Shown here in pieces: positions 1 to 8,363 of a DNA stretch of 64,000 nt (position 1 is the stretch's first letter; each line of letters begins with the position of its first letter). The notes beneath the pieces are model-generated. The model was not told the DNA's origin, did not search any database, and was given only the letters and a program-made list of their open reading frames with translations. The translations under genes and the position numbers were made by a program. Source of the stretch: Saccharibacillus sp. CPCC 101409 (lineage in GTDB: Bacteria > Bacillota > Bacilli > Paenibacillales > Paenibacillaceae); contig NZ_JAULSA010000001.1 of assembly GCF_030518235.1 (NCBI RefSeq), forward strand, positions 62,001 to 126,000. Direction: 5' to 3'.

Positions 1-164
1 CGTTTTTGTCAGCCGCTTCGCCCGATCCCGCATACCCGCGCGCCGCAATTTTGCGACGTTCAAAAAAAAGATAAAACTTTGTGAAAAAAATTACTTTATT
101 CTTTAAATTTTATGATATACTGAGGTCAGTAAAGAGAATTATTCAAAAGGGGAGAGAAATCATC

Positions 165-722
165 ATGAAAAAAGTAGTAAGCTTGGGCCTGGTATTGGGA
201 TTCGCGCTGCTGGCGGGATGCGGCAACAACGAAGCGACGACGGAAACAACGAAAGGTACGGAAAATCCGGCTGCGGCGACGCAAACCGAAGCAACGGACG
301 CCAAAACGAGCGCTTCGATCGTTAACGACAACGACGCATTTGTCAAAGCAATCAGCAAAGACGGCACCTGGATCATCGCCGCGCTGAACGACCTGACCAT
401 CGACCAGGATCTGGTTCTGGACGGACAATTTGAAAATAAAGGCGAACCGGCTCGTAAAATCGCCCTGTACGCACAGGATGCCGATCACAACGTAACCGAC
501 CGCTACACGCTGACCGCTCCTAAACTGACGGTTAATAGTGAAAACGCGCGTATCCAAGGCGGTACGTTTAAAGGCGACGTTTACGTAACGGCCAACGGCT
601 TCCAAGTCGTCGACGCAACCGTGGACGGCAACCTGTACTTCTCGACTCAAGAGCAGTTGGACGCTTTCAAAATGGAAGACGGCGCGAAAGTAACCGGCGA
701 AACGGCTGTTAAAGCCGAGTAA
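165..722 (+). CDS. small secreted lipoprotein, function unknown
   Basis: A 185-residue protein. The start at 165 follows AAAAGGGGAGAG at about 8 bases and gives a proper lipoprotein signal peptide: two lysines, a hydrophobic core and a lipobox LLAGC with the cysteine near residue 19. A longer reading from position 81 would bury this signal, so I reject it. After the cysteine comes a Thr/Ala/Glu-rich linker, then a region with repeated short hydrophobic strands and T/D/G turns that reads like a small beta-solenoid. I do not recognise a named family. The gene stands alone and ends before a strong terminator. Likely outer face of the membrane; role unknown. Confidence 0.75.
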   Translation: MKKVVSLGLVLGFALLAGCGNNEATTETTKGTENPAAATQTEATDAKTSASIVNDNDAFVKAISKDGTWIIAALNDLTIDQDLVLDGQFENKGEPARKIALYAQDADHNVTDRYTLTAPKLTVNSENARIQGGTFKGDVYVTANGFQVVDATVDGNLYFSTQEQLDAFKMEDGAKVTGETAVKAE

Positions 723-813
723 TCCGGTATCGACCGATACGCCTCGATCCTTATATAACCGTACGATACAACAGCATGAGTAACTATGACCAAACGATGT
801 ACGGCTGTAACCC

Positions 814-848
814 AAGCCCCGAACCGCACTGCGGTCCGGGGCTTTTTT
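814..848 (+). terminator. rho-independent terminator after lipoprotein gene
   Basis: GC-rich hairpin with arms AAGCCCCG and CGGGGCTT plus inner pairing ACCGC/GCGGT, followed by a run of T. It separates the lipoprotein gene from the RNA-repair operon. Confidence 0.85.
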
Positions 849-977
849 GTATTCTTTTTCCGCAAAAGTCGCTATACTTCCGCCGTGTACCTCGTTCTCT
901 TTGCCGCGCATAATAACATATATTCAACCCAAACCATCCCAAGCACGCATCTCCACAATAGACGAGGAGGAACCCCC

Positions 978-1790
978 ATGACCGCCAACCCTGTCCGGCA
1001 AAAAATCGAAGAAGAATTGTCCCGCATCGAACGGGAAGAGAATGTGCGCATCCTGTACGCCTGCGAATCCGGCAGCCGGGCATGGGGATTTCCGTCCCGC
1101 GACAGCGATTACGACGTGCGTTTTCTGTATGTGCACGAGCCGGAGTGGTATATGTCCGTGTTCGACCGCCGGGACGTGATCGAGCGTCCGATCAGCGATC
1201 TGCTCGATATCAACGGCTGGGACCTGCGCAAAGCGCTGCGGCTGTTCCGCAAAAGCAATCCGCCGCTGCTGGAATGGCTGCAATCCCCGATCGTGTATCG
1301 GGAAATACCGGAAGCGGCGAATCCGATCCGCTCGCTGGCCGGCCCGGCTTTCTCGCCCAAAGCGTGCACGTTCCATTATCTGCATATGGCGAGCGGCAAT
1401 TACCGCGACTACCTGCGGGGCGAGGCGGTGCGCAGCAAAAAGTACTTTTACGTGCTGCGCCCGCTGCTCGCCTGCCGGTGGATCGAGCGCTTCGGCGAGA
1501 TGCCGCCGATGGCGTTCGATACGCTCAAAGACACGCTGCTGGAACCCGGCGAGCTCAAAACGGCGGTCGAACAGCTGCTGGAACGCAAAAAATCCGGCAT
1601 CGAACTGAAAGAAGAACCTCGTATCGAGGTTATTAATCAATATCTGGAAACTCAGATTGCTTATTTTGAACAAAAGGCTCCGCGCATGCCGGACTCCGGC
1701 GAATCGGTCGACGACCGGCTCGATCCGCTGTTTCGCTGCCTGCTGCGGACGGCCTGGAAGGAGCAGGAGACATGGCAATCGTCCAACTAA
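978..1790 (+). CDS. RlaP/YcgL-type predicted nucleotidyltransferase (COG3541)
   Basis: A 270-residue protein of the polymerase-beta-like nucleotidyltransferase fold. The start at 978 has GAGGAGG 7-8 bases upstream; the open frame extends further left but without a ribosome site. The catalytic signature is visible: G32-S33, then D44-x-D46 inside DSDYDVRF, the GS...DxD pattern of this superfamily. The family is known from B. subtilis YcgL and, to my knowledge, was named RlaP because it recurs beside RNA ligases and other RNA-repair genes. Here its end overlaps the next gene, a Hen1 methyltransferase, by 19 bases, which fits that association. Substrate unproven; adding or removing a nucleotide at a damaged RNA end is an inference from the neighbourhood. 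Confidence 0.85.
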   Translation: MTANPVRQKIEEELSRIEREENVRILYACESGSRAWGFPSRDSDYDVRFLYVHEPEWYMSVFDRRDVIERPISDLLDINGWDLRKALRLFRKSNPPLLEWLQSPIVYREIPEAANPIRSLAGPAFSPKACTFHYLHMASGNYRDYLRGEAVRSKKYFYVLRPLLACRWIERFGEMPPMAFDTLKDTLLEPGELKTAVEQLLERKKSGIELKEEPRIEVINQYLETQIAYFEQKAPRMPDSGESVDDRLDPLFRCLLRTAWKEQETWQSSN

Positions 1791-3052
1791 GCTCGACGCA
1801 CCCCGATTTTTCTTTTTTGATCCGCAAAAATCCGTCCACCGGCATGCTGATCCGCCCGATCCGCAAAGGACTGGCCTACGGCTGGTACGGCGATCCGCAG
1901 ACGTTCAACGTGTATTTCAAAGACGCGGACAACGAAGTTTCCTACAAGCGCAGCGAGCAGGAGGAATTCGAGTATCTCAACGTTTCGCGCTACAACACGC
2001 CGCTGTTTCCGCTGAATGCGATCAACGAATTTTTCTCGCATCCCCTGAAACCGGACGAGCGCGATACCGAAGGGCATACGCACACCTTGTTTATCAACAT
2101 GATCCATGTGGAGCGCGACCGCTATCTGCACTTTTTCGCCAAGCATCTGCCCGAGATTACGTTCGAGACGACGCACCTGGCGCACAAGAGCTATTCGATC
2201 AAAATGACCACGGACCGCAATCTGTATGTGCTGCTGCATGCGGCGAGCGTGCTGTTCATGTTCCTGTCGATGTTCGGCAAAGAATTCATGGACACCAGCG
2301 AGCCTGTACTGGAAAAGTATATCCGCAGCGTAAATATTATCGACGCGCCGTTCTATATCCGCAGCTTGTTCGTCCGCAACTTCCTTAATTCGCGCGCGCT
2401 GTTCCGCAAATATCGCGAAGAATTGGAGCGTACGGACCGTTATCGAATCGAGTTCGATTTCGGCGGCACGGCGTTCCAGCGGCGCAGCGCGATCACGAAT
2501 CTGCTCTCGTTCGACAAGTCTATTCTGGATATCGGCTGCGGCGAAGGGTTCTATGCCATTCCGTATGCGGACCGGATCAAAGACGATTACAGCTATTACG
2601 CGATCGACGTGAACGAGGAAGTACTGGCCGAAACGGTGAGAAAAGCCGAACGCAAAGAACTGGACAATCTGATTCCGTTTGCTTCGCTGGACGCGTTTCT
2701 GGAAAACTACGGCGGCGAGCGAGTGGACGTGATCCTGACGGAAGTAGTCGAGCATATGGGCAAAAACGAAGCGGCGGCGCTGGTGCGGCGGGTGCTGGAC
2801 CGCGTCGATTTCGCCCGCTTCGTCATCACGACGCCGAACGCCGACTTTAACCGCTATTACGAGCTGGAAGGCCTGCGGCACGAAGACCACGATTGGGAAA
2901 TGAGCGAAGCCGAATTCAAAGCCTGGATCGGCGAACTGGCCGCGGGCCGCGAAGCGGAACCGGAATGGCTGGAGATCGGCGACCGGATCGACGGAGTTTC
3001 GACCACGCAGGGAGTCGTCTTGACGGCAAAAGGAGGAACGGCGCATGACTGA
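1772..3052 (+). CDS. hen1: bacterial Hen1, 3'-terminal RNA ribose 2'-O-methyltransferase
   Basis: A 426-residue protein. The N-terminal half matches the bacterial Hen1-specific domain; the C-terminal half is a Rossmann SAM methyltransferase with motif I LDIGCGEGFY near residue 252. Hen1 metal-binding residues are present: EVVEH (E324, E327, H328) and a second cluster RHEDHDWE near residues 369-376. Bacterial Hen1 works with Pnkp: it methylates the 2'-OH at the 3' end of a broken RNA before ligation, so that the repaired junction resists renewed cleavage. The start at 1772 lies inside the preceding gene behind AAGGAGCAGGAG, and the stop overlaps the Pnkp start by 8 bases, showing translational coupling. 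Confidence 0.95.
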   Translation: MAIVQLSSTHPDFSFLIRKNPSTGMLIRPIRKGLAYGWYGDPQTFNVYFKDADNEVSYKRSEQEEFEYLNVSRYNTPLFPLNAINEFFSHPLKPDERDTEGHTHTLFINMIHVERDRYLHFFAKHLPEITFETTHLAHKSYSIKMTTDRNLYVLLHAASVLFMFLSMFGKEFMDTSEPVLEKYIRSVNIIDAPFYIRSLFVRNFLNSRALFRKYREELERTDRYRIEFDFGGTAFQRRSAITNLLSFDKSILDIGCGEGFYAIPYADRIKDDYSYYAIDVNEEVLAETVRKAERKELDNLIPFASLDAFLENYGGERVDVILTEVVEHMGKNEAAALVRRVLDRVDFARFVITTPNADFNRYYELEGLRHEDHDWEMSEAEFKAWIGELAAGREAEPEWLEIGDRIDGVSTTQGVVLTAKGGTAHD

Positions 3053-5795
3053 AATAACGAACCAAACAGCCGGTACGCAGCCGCAGCCGGTCAAAACGAT
3101 GGAAATCCGTACCGATGTTCATACCATCCTGATGCTGATCGGCCCGACGGAATGCGGCAAAACGACATTCGCCGAGCAGGTGCTGATGCCTGCGCTGCGC
3201 TTGCACAGCGAGGAGCGCGGACTGCGTGGCAATGTGCAGTTGCTGTCGTCGGACCGCATCCGCCAGGAACTGCTCGGCTACGATTACGACAAATACGATT
3301 CGGTGATGCTGGAAGCGAGCGAGCAGACGTTTGCGCTGCTGTTCGAGCGGCTGCGGCTTGCGACGAGCTTTCCGCTCAATGCCGAATTCGTCATCGTCGA
3401 TACGACGGGATTGTCCGAAGATTTCCGGGCGCGGGTGCTGGAGATCGGGCGGCAGAACCAGTACAACGTGGAAGCGATCGTGTTCGATTACCGCAAACGC
3501 AGCGATTATTACGCGTCGGAGCGCTCCAAGCGGCTGATCTCGAACCATATCAACCGGCTGAAAAAAGACGTGCTGCGCGCGCTGGCGGGGGAAGGCTATA
3601 AAGCCGTGCACCGGGTGCGGGCGAAAGATTTCGGCGAACCGGTCGTGCCGGAAATTGGCTTGGACGCGGGCGTTCCGGCACAAGCGGAAGCTTCGGACGC
3701 CGCGGCGGCGGAAGGCTCCAAACTCGTGATCTCGCCGGCGGAGGAAACGAAGACCGTTTATTCCGTTACGGTCGGCAACGAAGCGGACTATATCGCATCC
3801 GTCCTGCCGCAGAACCGCGATTATATCGTGATCGGCGACGTGCACGAGAGCGTCAACGCGCTCCGGGGGCTGCTGCTCGACTACGGCTGCAAGTTCGAAG
3901 GCGACAAGCTGCTCCTGCCGGACAAGCTGTCGCGGACACTGTTTATTCTGGCCGGAGACTGGATCGACAAAGGCAAGCGTACGCGCGAGATCGTGGAGTT
4001 TCTGCACGCCAACCGCGAGCATTTCCTGTTGGTCAAAGGCAACCACGAGAACTTCGTCTACAAATACCTGCGCGGGGAGATCGACGGCGTGGACGGCGAG
4101 CTGCTGGACAACTATTTCGATTCGATCCCCGTGCTGCGGGGCGACGAGGCGCTGCGTTTGAAGTTCGACGAGCTGGTCGAAGCTTCGCGCCCGTTCTACC
4201 GCCGTGTGGGCGTGGGCGAAGGACAGCCGTCTTTCTATGTGACGCACGCCCCGTGCGAGAACAAATATATCGGCAAGCTCGACGCGTACTCGCAGCGCCA
4301 TCAGCGCACATTCCGGCTGCGGCCGGATATCGCCAAAGAAGAACAGCTTTCTTTCCTGCAGCAGGACGCGGTCGGCAACCATCCGTACCATCTGTTCGGC
4401 CATGTGGCGGCCAAGCAGGCGTTCCGGCTGCGAAACAAGCTGCACCTGGATACCGGCGCCGCGCACGGCAATCTGCTGACCGCGGTCAGCATGGGCTACA
4501 AGCCGTTCTTCAAATCGCACAAGTCGCTTTCGGCCGGCGTGACGGACGAACTGCCGACGCTGTTCCGCGAAGAACGGGGCCGGAGCATCCGGCCGCGCGT
4601 GCTGAGCGACGACGATATGCGCCGCCTGCGCTATATATCGCGCCACAAGATCAACTTTATCTCCGGCACCATGTCGCCGGCCGACAAAGACCTGAACGGC
4701 GGCGAGCTGGAATCGCTCCGCCGCGGACTGGATTACTTCCGCGGCCACGGCGCGGACGAAGTGGTGCTCCAGCCCAAGTACATGGGCTCGCGCTGCAACC
4801 TGTACCTGCACCGCGACGCGGAGCACAGCTTCGCGGTCAGCCGCAACGGCTACAAGATCAAAGGCGCCGATCTGACGAATATCTACGATAAGCTGCTGGA
4901 ACGCTTCGGCGGATATATGGAGAAGCACGGGATCGCGATCTTGATCCTCGACGGCGAACTGATGCCGTGGCATACGCTCGGCGAAGGGCTGATCGAGCGG
5001 CAGTTCAAGCCGATCGGCGAAGCGCTGCGCAGCGAGCTGGACTTCCTGCGGGAGCAGGGCTTCGAACAGGCGCTGGACCGCCTGACCGAAGAATACGACG
5101 CCAGCGGCTTCGACCGCGACCGCATCCACGTGTCCAAAAGCAAGCTGATCGACAAGTACGGAAACGGCGCATACCAGAACTACAAATACGTGCACGAGAT
5201 CCGGCAGGCGCGCATGCCGCTGGACACGCATGAAGAAGCGTATGCGGTCTACAAACGTCAGCTCGAGTTGTATGCCGGAGAAGGCGAAGCCGAGTACAAA
5301 CCGTTCGGCCTGCTCAAGATCGTGTACGAAGACGGCCGCGAAGAGCAGCCGGGTCTGAACCGCGGCCAGTCCGAGCTGTACGAATTCCTGTCGGACGACG
5401 TGTTCCTGAAGCTGGACCTGACGCAGCCGGACGCTTACGAGCTCGCGGCCGAATTTTTCGGCAAACTGACGCTCGAAGGCGGAATGGAAGGCGTGGTCAT
5501 CAAGCCCGAACTGCCGCAGGAAGGCATGGCGCCGAATCTCAAAGTGCGCAATCCGGAATACCTGACGATCGTGTACGGCTACGATTACCGGTTTCCACAC
5601 AAATACGGCAAGCTGATCAAGCAGAAAAGTATCCAGCGCAAGCTGCGCACCTCGGTCGAGGAGCACAAGCTGGGCCTGCGCATGCTGGAAGTGCCGATCG
5701 GCGAGATCTCGCCGGAGCACGGGCAGTACCGGGAAGCCGCTTCGGATCTGCTGTTCGAGGTCGCCGGGGAGAAAGAGATCGATCCGCGGCTGTAA
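3045..5795 (+). CDS. pnkp: Pnkp, polynucleotide kinase-phosphatase-ligase
   Basis: A 916-residue three-domain RNA-repair enzyme. Kinase: P-loop GPTECGKTT at residues 33-41. Phosphatase (binuclear metallophosphoesterase): GDVHES from residue 264, then AGDWIDKG, KGNHEN and a late FGHVA. Ligase/adenylyltransferase: nucleotidyl lysine K578 in KYMGSR, later EGVVIKPE (motif IV) and LKVRNPEY (motif V). The clostridial enzyme is about 870 residues, so this is full length. It heals 5'-OH and 2',3'-cyclic phosphate ends and, with Hen1, seals cleaved RNA such as tRNA cut by ribotoxins. It is the last gene of the operon. Residues about 205-240 form an Ala/Glu-rich linker between kinase and phosphatase. 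Confidence 0.96.
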   Translation: MTEITNQTAGTQPQPVKTMEIRTDVHTILMLIGPTECGKTTFAEQVLMPALRLHSEERGLRGNVQLLSSDRIRQELLGYDYDKYDSVMLEASEQTFALLFERLRLATSFPLNAEFVIVDTTGLSEDFRARVLEIGRQNQYNVEAIVFDYRKRSDYYASERSKRLISNHINRLKKDVLRALAGEGYKAVHRVRAKDFGEPVVPEIGLDAGVPAQAEASDAAAAEGSKLVISPAEETKTVYSVTVGNEADYIASVLPQNRDYIVIGDVHESVNALRGLLLDYGCKFEGDKLLLPDKLSRTLFILAGDWIDKGKRTREIVEFLHANREHFLLVKGNHENFVYKYLRGEIDGVDGELLDNYFDSIPVLRGDEALRLKFDELVEASRPFYRRVGVGEGQPSFYVTHAPCENKYIGKLDAYSQRHQRTFRLRPDIAKEEQLSFLQQDAVGNHPYHLFGHVAAKQAFRLRNKLHLDTGAAHGNLLTAVSMGYKPFFKSHKSLSAGVTDELPTLFREERGRSIRPRVLSDDDMRRLRYISRHKINFISGTMSPADKDLNGGELESLRRGLDYFRGHGADEVVLQPKYMGSRCNLYLHRDAEHSFAVSRNGYKIKGADLTNIYDKLLERFGGYMEKHGIAILILDGELMPWHTLGEGLIERQFKPIGEALRSELDFLREQGFEQALDRLTEEYDASGFDRDRIHVSKSKLIDKYGNGAYQNYKYVHEIRQARMPLDTHEEAYAVYKRQLELYAGEGEAEYKPFGLLKIVYEDGREEQPGLNRGQSELYEFLSDDVFLKLDLTQPDAYELAAEFFGKLTLEGGMEGVVIKPELPQEGMAPNLKVRNPEYLTIVYGYDYRFPHKYGKLIKQKSIQRKLRTSVEEHKLGLRMLEVPIGEISPEHGQYREAASDLLFEVAGEKEIDPRL

Positions 5796-5928
5796 AGGCG
5801 CGGTGGCATCGTCCGGCAGACGGGAGACAGCGGGATTAACAAGAGCGAATCCGGCAAAAGAGCCAAACCGGCCGCTTCGGAACCGGACTCTCCGTCGAAG
5901 TACCTATATAGAACAGTTCTATAAGCAA

Positions 5929-5990
5929 GCGCCGTCGGTTGTGGGAGTTTCCTGTTGTTTGCAGGAAAAGCCCGGGCCGGCGGCGTTTTT
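5929..5990 (+). terminator. terminator of RNA-repair operon
   Basis: Stem CGCCGTCGG/CCGGCGGCG with an inner hairpin TTTCCTG/CAGGAAA, followed by TTTTT. Lies about 130 bases after the pnkp stop. Confidence 0.7.
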
Positions 5991-6208
5991 GTCGTGCCGG
6001 TTATTAAACGCTTACAATAAAGCGCGCATAACCGAAGAGGAAACGCAGACGAAGAACAGGACTTTTCCGAACGAATAGCCGGGCAGCAAATCCAAATAAA
6101 CTCTATACGAAATTCGCTGGATGAAAGATCAGGTTTTTTATGTATAGGGAAAATGAGGGAGAAAAATAGGGGTATTTGCTGAAATTTGACGAAAACAAGT
6201 GAAAAAAG

Positions 6209-6237
6209 TTGTGTTGCGCGATTGGTTGGACTATAAT
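6209..6237 (+). promoter_or_regulatory. predicted sigma-A promoter of hyu operon
   Basis: TTGTGT (6209-6214), 17-bp spacer, perfect TATAAT (6232-6237). About 69 bases before the hyuA start codon. Confidence 0.6.
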
Positions 6238-6305
6238 TCCGATAAAGTTAGTCTATTATAAAGGAATTAAAAAAAGCTGGGATACAGAAATAGGGGGTTA
6301 CACAA

Positions 6306-8363
6306 TTGGACAGCCGAAATTGGAGACTCGGTATCGATATCGGCGGCACCTTCACCGATTTGACCGTACTCGAACAAAGCAGCGGCCGAATGATTACGCT
6401 CAAGACCCCGACCGTACCCGCCGATCCGGCGCAGGGTATCGCCAACGGGCTTGAACTTTTGAAAAGACAGGGGATTTCCCCTTCGGATATCGGATACTTC
6501 GTGCACGGAACGACGATCGGGCTCAATACGCTGCTTCAGCGCAGGGGATCGAAGATCGCGCTGCTCGTCACCGAAGGATTCCGCGATATGCTTAACCTTC
6601 AGCGGCTGCGGCTGCCGGTTCCGTACGATTTTCGTTCCCGCCTGCCGGAACCGCTGGTGCCGCGGGAAAGAGTATTTACCGCCGAGGAGCGGCTGCTGCA
6701 CGACGGTTCGGTGCATACGGAGCTGAACGAAGAAAAGCTGCGCAGCACGCTGGACGAGATACGCGCAAGCGGCGCGACGGGCGTCGTGATCTGCTTCCTG
6801 CACAGCTACAAGAACCCGGCGCACGAGAACCGGGCGGCGGAGCTGCTGGCGCAGTGGAGCGGCGGCGAACTGGACGTCTCGGCGTCGTCGGCGCTGTGGC
6901 CGCAGATGCGGGAATACGAACGCGCCGTCATGACGTCGGCGAACCTGTATATTCAAGCCAATGTGCAGAGATACTTTAGCACGCTGCAAGAGCGCTTGAA
7001 CGCAGAGGGCGTGCCGAGCACGCCGTTTATCACGCAGTCCAACGGCGGCATCATGGATATTCGGTCCGCGGCGCAGGCGCCGGTGCGGACGCTGTTCTCC
7101 GGTCCGGCCGCGGGCGTCATCGGCGCGGCGCAGGCCGCCCGCTCGGCGGGAATCGGCAATGTGATTACCTTCGATATGGGCGGAACGAGCGCGGATATTT
7201 CGATTATCGAAGACGGGCAGCCGACTTTTTCGCAGAGCAACCATCTGGCCGGTCTACCGATCCCGCTGCCTGCGGTGTCGATGTATTCGGTCGGCGCGGG
7301 CGGCGGCTCGTACGGTTGGATCGACAACGGCGGCCTGCTCAAAGTCGGCCCGGAATCGGTCGGCTCCGATCCGGGACCGGCCTGCTACGGCAAAGGGGAA
7401 TTGGCCGCGCTGACGGACGCTTTTCTGGTCTGCGGCTATTTGAACCCCGACCGCTTCGCGGCCGGAAACGTGCAGCTCTACGCGGATCGTTCGCTGACCG
7501 CGCTGGAGCCGATCGCCCGGCATCTGGGCATGGATGCCCGGAGCGCGGCCGATCGGATGATCCAGGTGGCGATCGCCAATATGTACGCGGAGCTGAGCGC
7601 CGTCATGGAGCAGCACGGCTTCGACCCGCGCGACTTCAGCCTGCTGGCGTTCGGCGGAGGAGGACCGGTTACGGCCAACTTCCTCGCCGACGAGATCCAG
7701 GCGCGCAGCGTCCTGATCCCGCCGAATCCGGGCACGCTGTGCGCGCTCGGCGCGCTGACGGCGGACTTTGCGCATGACGCGGTGCTGTCGCTCCAGCGCC
7801 TGGCCGCCGACGTGCCGTTTGCGCAGCTCGGCGGACATTACGCGGGGCTTGCGCGTTCGGCCGGGGAATGGCTGGACGCACAGGACGCGCCGGGCATCGA
7901 AGGACGGACGATTTACTACACGCTCGACGCCCGCTACAAAGGCCAGGCGTTCGAGATCGAACTGCCGGTCGCGCCGGAACTGCTGGAAGACGCCGATTAT
8001 ACGCGGCTTGAAGAACAGTTCCACGATCTGCACCGCCGCCAGTACGGGCACAGCGATCCAGGCGCGCAGCTTGAGCTGATCAATCTGCGGGCGCGCATCG
8101 TCGGCCATGTGCGCAAGCCGGAGCTTGCGACGATCGGCGCGGCCGAAAGCGCGGTGGTATCCTCCGGCACGCGCCGCACTCTGATCCGCGGCCGCGAATA
8201 CGACGCGGCCGTCTACGCGCGCGGCGGACTGCGGGCCGGCCACACGATCCAGGGGCCGGCGGTCGTGGAGCAGGACGATACGACGATCGTCGTGCTGCCC
8301 GGCTGGTCCGGACGCACGGACGGCGCGGGCAATCTGATTCTGGAAAAGGAGGCGGAAGCATGA
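6306..8363 (+). CDS. hyuA: hydantoinase/oxoprolinase family protein, A subunit
   Basis: A 685-residue protein read from TTG at 6306, which has ATAGGGGG about 8 bases upstream. The N-terminus shows the ATP-binding signature GIDIGGTFTDL, and the middle has FDMGGTSADIS, both typical of HyuA (N-methylhydantoinase A, 5-oxoprolinase A, acetone carboxylase beta). The family hydrolyses cyclic amides or carboxylates ketones with ATP, together with a B subunit. Length fits the family (about 690). It overlaps hyuB by the ATGA tetranucleotide. The exact substrate cannot be read from sequence; the importer and M20 amidohydrolase downstream make a hydantoin-like or lactam substrate likely. Confidence 0.9.
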   Translation: MDSRNWRLGIDIGGTFTDLTVLEQSSGRMITLKTPTVPADPAQGIANGLELLKRQGISPSDIGYFVHGTTIGLNTLLQRRGSKIALLVTEGFRDMLNLQRLRLPVPYDFRSRLPEPLVPRERVFTAEERLLHDGSVHTELNEEKLRSTLDEIRASGATGVVICFLHSYKNPAHENRAAELLAQWSGGELDVSASSALWPQMREYERAVMTSANLYIQANVQRYFSTLQERLNAEGVPSTPFITQSNGGIMDIRSAAQAPVRTLFSGPAAGVIGAAQAARSAGIGNVITFDMGGTSADISIIEDGQPTFSQSNHLAGLPIPLPAVSMYSVGAGGGSYGWIDNGGLLKVGPESVGSDPGPACYGKGELAALTDAFLVCGYLNPDRFAAGNVQLYADRSLTALEPIARHLGMDARSAADRMIQVAIANMYAELSAVMEQHGFDPRDFSLLAFGGGGPVTANFLADEIQARSVLIPPNPGTLCALGALTADFAHDAVLSLQRLAADVPFAQLGGHYAGLARSAGEWLDAQDAPGIEGRTIYYTLDARYKGQAFEIELPVAPELLEDADYTRLEEQFHDLHRRQYGHSDPGAQLELINLRARIVGHVRKPELATIGAAESAVVSSGTRRTLIRGREYDAAVYARGGLRAGHTIQGPAVVEQDDTTIVVLPGWSGRTDGAGNLILEKEAEA

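Larger units (their letters stand above)
5796..6305. other. 510-bp intergenic region with terminator, palindromes and promoter
   Basis: No convincing gene. It holds a perfect 17-bp palindrome TATAGAACAGTTCTATA (5907-5923), a terminator (5929-5990), a dyad GGTTAT...ATAACC at 5999-6033 with inner GCTT/AAGC, and a promoter at 6209-6237 for the next operon. Composition becomes AT-rich from about 6080. An open frame at 5803-6078 lacks a ribosome site and runs through the terminator, so it is not called. Confidence 0.6.

Noticed and set aside
1-80. Truncated gene at the left edge
   Set aside because: No frame with supportable coding content; the stretch becomes A-rich leader of the lipoprotein gene.
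5803-6078. Possible small gene after pnkp
   Set aside because: No ribosome site, Arg-rich product, and it runs through the terminator hairpin.
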